DNA of 7,894 nt from Spirochaetota bacterium (lineage in GTDB: Bacteria > Spirochaetota > UBA12135 > COTS27): NCBI GenBank assembly GCA_030621685.1, contig JAUXHF010000082.1, positions 1 to 7,894 of the forward strand. The letters run 5' to 3'. Under the pieces are notes generated by a model, which worked only from the letters and a program-made list of their open reading frames with translations, had not been told where the DNA came from and ran no database searches. The first letter of the stretch is position 1, and each line of letters begins with the position of its first letter. The translations under genes were made by a program, and so were the position numbers. Positions 5,819 to 7,894 of this stretch are shown here, piece after piece.

Positions 5819-5900
5819 GAAACAAAAATAGCGATACAAAAAAACCATCCTGTCTTAGCTATTTTGTATTCATATTTATAGTCATACTTGTAATCATATT

Positions 5901-7894
5901 TTGGAAAACTCACATTCTCCGCCACAATCGCATTCTTTTAATCTCATTCATAGCTTAAATTTGCAAGCTAGTGTCAAGGATCTCTGGCCATATATTCTTA
6001 GCGCCCAGCCTTTCTGGCATAACGCCGATGGCAGTGGTCTCTTAGATTTTTTGCAAAGTGGCTCTTTATTCAGAAACGAAGCGAGCAAGCATGTTTTTCA
6101 TAAACCTAGGCTTAGCACCTTGCTTAGCCGGCAGAGGCCAGAAACTCGGCTAGGCTCTAAAGAAGAGCCTAGCTCAAAACCTCCGCAATTTGAATACTCC
6201 ATAAAGCGCTATGAAGAAGGCAGGCTTTTTTCTGCGATTAGTTACCCATCGAAAGGTCAATTTATAGCTATAGAATTTCAATTACAAAAACTGGCCGCCC
6301 AATCCATAGAGCTGCGTTTTTCTCTACAACTACGGCATAGTTTTCTGGTTTACTTCTTTCAACCTCTTTTGAAAAACCGCTTAGAAAAAGCAGGGCATAG
6401 CTTAGAACAGCATTTGGCGCTTAAAAAAAACTTTTCCTCTCCGCAGCGCTTTGTAGAGGCTTTTTTAAACTCGGCAAGCAGCAAGCAAAGGCAGCAAGAA
6501 GCGGCTTTGTACTTCCGTTATTTACAGCCGCTGGCCAGCAAGCTGGGCGGAAAGCCGGTTTTTAAGAAACAACCTAGCCCCCAAACTACTTGGCTACGCG
6601 CTGCTTATAGCTTAGCGGAAATTCTTGCTAAACTGAAACCCGAACTGCCTTTCTCCGCAGAGCAGCTGTTTTCCTATCGTCAAGAAAGCAGCAGCCAAAA
6701 AACAGCTGCCTCCATAGAGTTTAGCCAAGCCCAGCTACTAGCTTTGCTCATGGCAGGATTAGAACAAGGCTACTTTTTCCCACTCTTTAGAATACGCTGC
6801 CAAAACTGCGCCGGCATATTGGCAAGCAGCTTAGATGAAACTCTGCATGCTAAAAGTCCTTATTTTTTTTCCCCGCTGTATTACTGTGATTTTTGCAAGC
6901 GCTCTTTCTTAGAAAACATGGCTGGGCAAAAAGAATTATTTTTCATCTCTATGCTACACACCTTGCCTAAAGATCAGCCGCTTTTTAGCCAACCTAAAAA
7001 AACTACGGAGTTTTTCGAAGAAATCCAGAGCCAGCAAAGCCCCCAATATCTGAAAAAGCAAAACCATAATTTTCATACAAAAACATCATATGCTCATGCC
7101 TTAAGACAATTTAATCTTGTAAAAAGGCTTTTTCAAAATACGCCTCTGTTTACAGAATCTTTGGTTATTCAAGATTACTTGCTAATAGAAGCGGAAGGCG
7201 AAGGTAAAGGTAAAGGCAAAAGAAGTTTGACAATAGAACTTCTAGAGGGCCTCTATACGATTATCATTCAATCTCCTGTTGCTAAGCAGCCCCCTCGTTT
7301 TTCCTTTCGCATAAAAAAGCAAATCCAAAAAAAACAAAAAAAAGAAGCCTCCTTAGAACTCAAAGAAGCCTCCTTAGAGCTTACCCTAGGTCTAGACCTA
7401 GGCCTAGGCCATAATGCTAAGGGCAAGCCCTATCTTTATCAGCATGGTTTGAAGCAAAATGCTCAGATTTCTGAATTTCCAACAAAACTAAAACTCTGCC
7501 TTACATGCGACATCGGCGGTCATTCAAGCAAGAGCAGACATTCAGTTTTCTCAGCAGATGCTAGCCATAATTCTGCTAGCAAGAGTTATGTTAAAAGCCA
7601 GCAGCCTTCAGATTCTGCCAGCCTATGTTTTCGGATTTTTCGAAAGAGCTTTCATAATCAGGAAAATAATCAGAAAAACCTAGCTCAACAAAATTCAGAT
7701 ATCAGCACGAAGCATGAAAAGCCTTTGCCGTTTTGCCAAGACTTAGACTTAGAGCCTCGGGGCATAGAAGATTCTAAGTTTTTCTCGTATGCGGCAGTTT
7801 ATGCTGCTTCTCGTTTGCCTTTTTTCATCAGTGGCAAACAAAGCCTTCCGCTTCATGGCGGAGCATTGTTATTTGTCTCGTTTTTATCTACGCT
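5901..7894 (+). CDS. DUF5939 / class III nucleotide cyclase-like protein, cut by right edge
   Basis: One frame is open from 5859 to the window end (664 codons from TTG 5901). It has no in-frame ATG until 6750, so a TTG start is proposed; it lacks a clear Shine-Dalgarno. N-terminal residues about 10-165 look like an SRPBCC (START-like) fold, with LNLQASVKDLWPYIL and later LRFSLQLRHSFLVYFFQPLL. A helical part follows. A zinc-ribbon pattern comes next: CQNC at 300-303 and CDFC at 329-332, after RIR. Then LTIELLEGLYTI and, near the edge, a helical segment (AAVYAASRLPFF) leading to LPLHGGALLFVSFLST. This order matches, from memory, DUF5939 proteins, where SRPBCC and DUF5939 precede an adenylate/guanylate cyclase domain starting LLFTDLKGST. 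That would make it a signalling protein, but catalysis cannot be judged. The first metal-binding Asp position appears to be Ser660. Lys- and Ser/Asn-rich inserts (about 427-435, 474-504 and 541-607) are unusual. The coding frame is certain; the family is fairly likely. Confidence 0.68.
   Translation, partial: MENSHSPPQSHSFNLIHSLNLQASVKDLWPYILSAQPFWHNADGSGLLDFLQSGSLFRNEASKHVFHKPRLSTLLSRQRPETRLGSKEEPSSKPPQFEYSIKRYEEGRLFSAISYPSKGQFIAIEFQLQKLAAQSIELRFSLQLRHSFLVYFFQPLLKNRLEKAGHSLEQHLALKKNFSSPQRFVEAFLNSASSKQRQQEAALYFRYLQPLASKLGGKPVFKKQPSPQTTWLRAAYSLAEILAKLKPELPFSAEQLFSYRQESSSQKTAASIEFSQAQLLALLMAGLEQGYFFPLFRIRCQNCAGILASSLDETLHAKSPYFFSPLYYCDFCKRSFLENMAGQKELFFISMLHTLPKDQPLFSQPKKTTEFFEEIQSQQSPQYLKKQNHNFHTKTSYAHALRQFNLVKRLFQNTPLFTESLVIQDYLLIEAEGEGKGKGKRSLTIELLEGLYTIIIQSPVAKQPPRFSFRIKKQIQKKQKKEASLELKEASLELTLGLDLGLGHNAKGKPYLYQHGLKQNAQISEFPTKLKLCLTCDIGGHSSKSRHSVFSADASHNSASKSYVKSQQPSDSASLCFRIFRKSFHNQENNQKNLAQQNSDISTKHEKPLPFCQDLDLEPRGIEDSKFFSYAAVYAASRLPFFISGKQSLPLHGGALLFVSFLST
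6149..6173. repeat. strong 10-base-pair hairpin within the cyclase-like gene
   Basis: GCTAGGCTCT (6149-6158) and AGAGCCTAGC (6164-6173) are perfect complements around a five-base loop, AAAGA. It falls in a charged linker (GSKEEPSS) early in the SRPBCC-like part and keeps the frame open. There is no following T-run. Confidence 0.75.
7341..7382 (+). repeat. 21-base tandem repeat encoding KEASLEL twice
   Basis: Two units of 21 bases at 7341-7361 and 7362-7382 differ at two positions, both silent, so the peptide KEASLEL is repeated exactly. It lies in a Lys-rich insert of the cyclase-like protein, just after a KKQIQKKQKK stretch. Confidence 0.85.
7385..7410. repeat. nested CTAG-rich palindromes
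   Basis: An 18-base perfect palindrome (CCTAGGTCTAGACCTAGG, 7385-7402) overlaps two shorter ones, CCTAGGCCTAGG (7397-7408) and GGCCTAGGCC (7401-7410). Four CTAG tetranucleotides fall within 22 bases. It encodes alternating Leu-Gly/Asp residues and directly follows the KEASLEL repeat. Confidence 0.85.

Noticed and set aside
6750..7894. A separate gene starting at the first ATG of the last frame
   Set aside because: The frame is uninterrupted for about 900 bases upstream and codes for the SRPBCC-like half expected before DUF5939. Starting at 6750 would cut into the helix before the zinc ribbon.

Overview
The window is a stretch of bacterial chromosome in which every gene I can support lies on the + strand. 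It contains a conserved replication and recombination block: a small SRP RNA gene, dnaX, ebfC/ybaB and recR. This is the same order as the Bacillus subtilis scr-dnaX-yaaK-recR locus. An isoprenoid gene, dxr, follows. Partial genes of less common families sit at both edges. Composition is moderately AT-rich by eye. The lineage cannot be named from the sequence alone. The dnaX block occurs across many phyla, DUF4403-type proteins are best known from Bacteroidota, and DUF5939-type cyclase proteins are known from other phyla. The mixture suggests a poorly sampled lineage rather than a textbook one. I see no transposase, integrase, CRISPR array, tRNA or phage gene.

Layout: 1-1375 is the 3' part of a DUF4403-like gene cut by the left edge. 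1376-1677 holds a degenerate 27-base tandem repeat, a probable promoter, the SRP RNA and an exact duplicate of 20 bases of its 3' strand. 1678-3129 is dnaX, 3177-3503 ebfC and 3570-4205 recR. 4206-4365 is a spacer with a 15-base tandem repeat. 4366-5670 is dxr, which carries two inserts. 5671-5900 contains a diverged second copy of an internal dxr segment, which now looks like the dxr terminator, followed by a candidate promoter. From about 5901 to the right edge runs one uninterrupted reading frame. It has no ATG until 6750 and resembles the DUF5939 regulatory part of class III nucleotide cyclases. It is cut where the catalytic domain should begin.

Functionally, SRP RNA serves co-translational membrane targeting, DnaX the replicative clamp loader, and RecR (probably with EbfC) recombinational repair. 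Dxr makes 2-C-methyl-D-erythritol 4-phosphate for isoprenoid synthesis. The last gene is probably a signalling protein with its own transcription unit.

The most noteworthy signals are these: a duplicated dxr fragment whose mutations cluster where they create a terminator stem; two A AAA AAY slippery heptamers in the dnaX tail, the first followed at once by a -1 frame stop (a possible tau/gamma arrangement); a duplicated SRP RNA strand able to form alternative hairpins; a cyclase-like gene that appears to lack its first metal-binding aspartate; and a recurrent pattern of local tandem duplications in almost every spacer and low-complexity tail.
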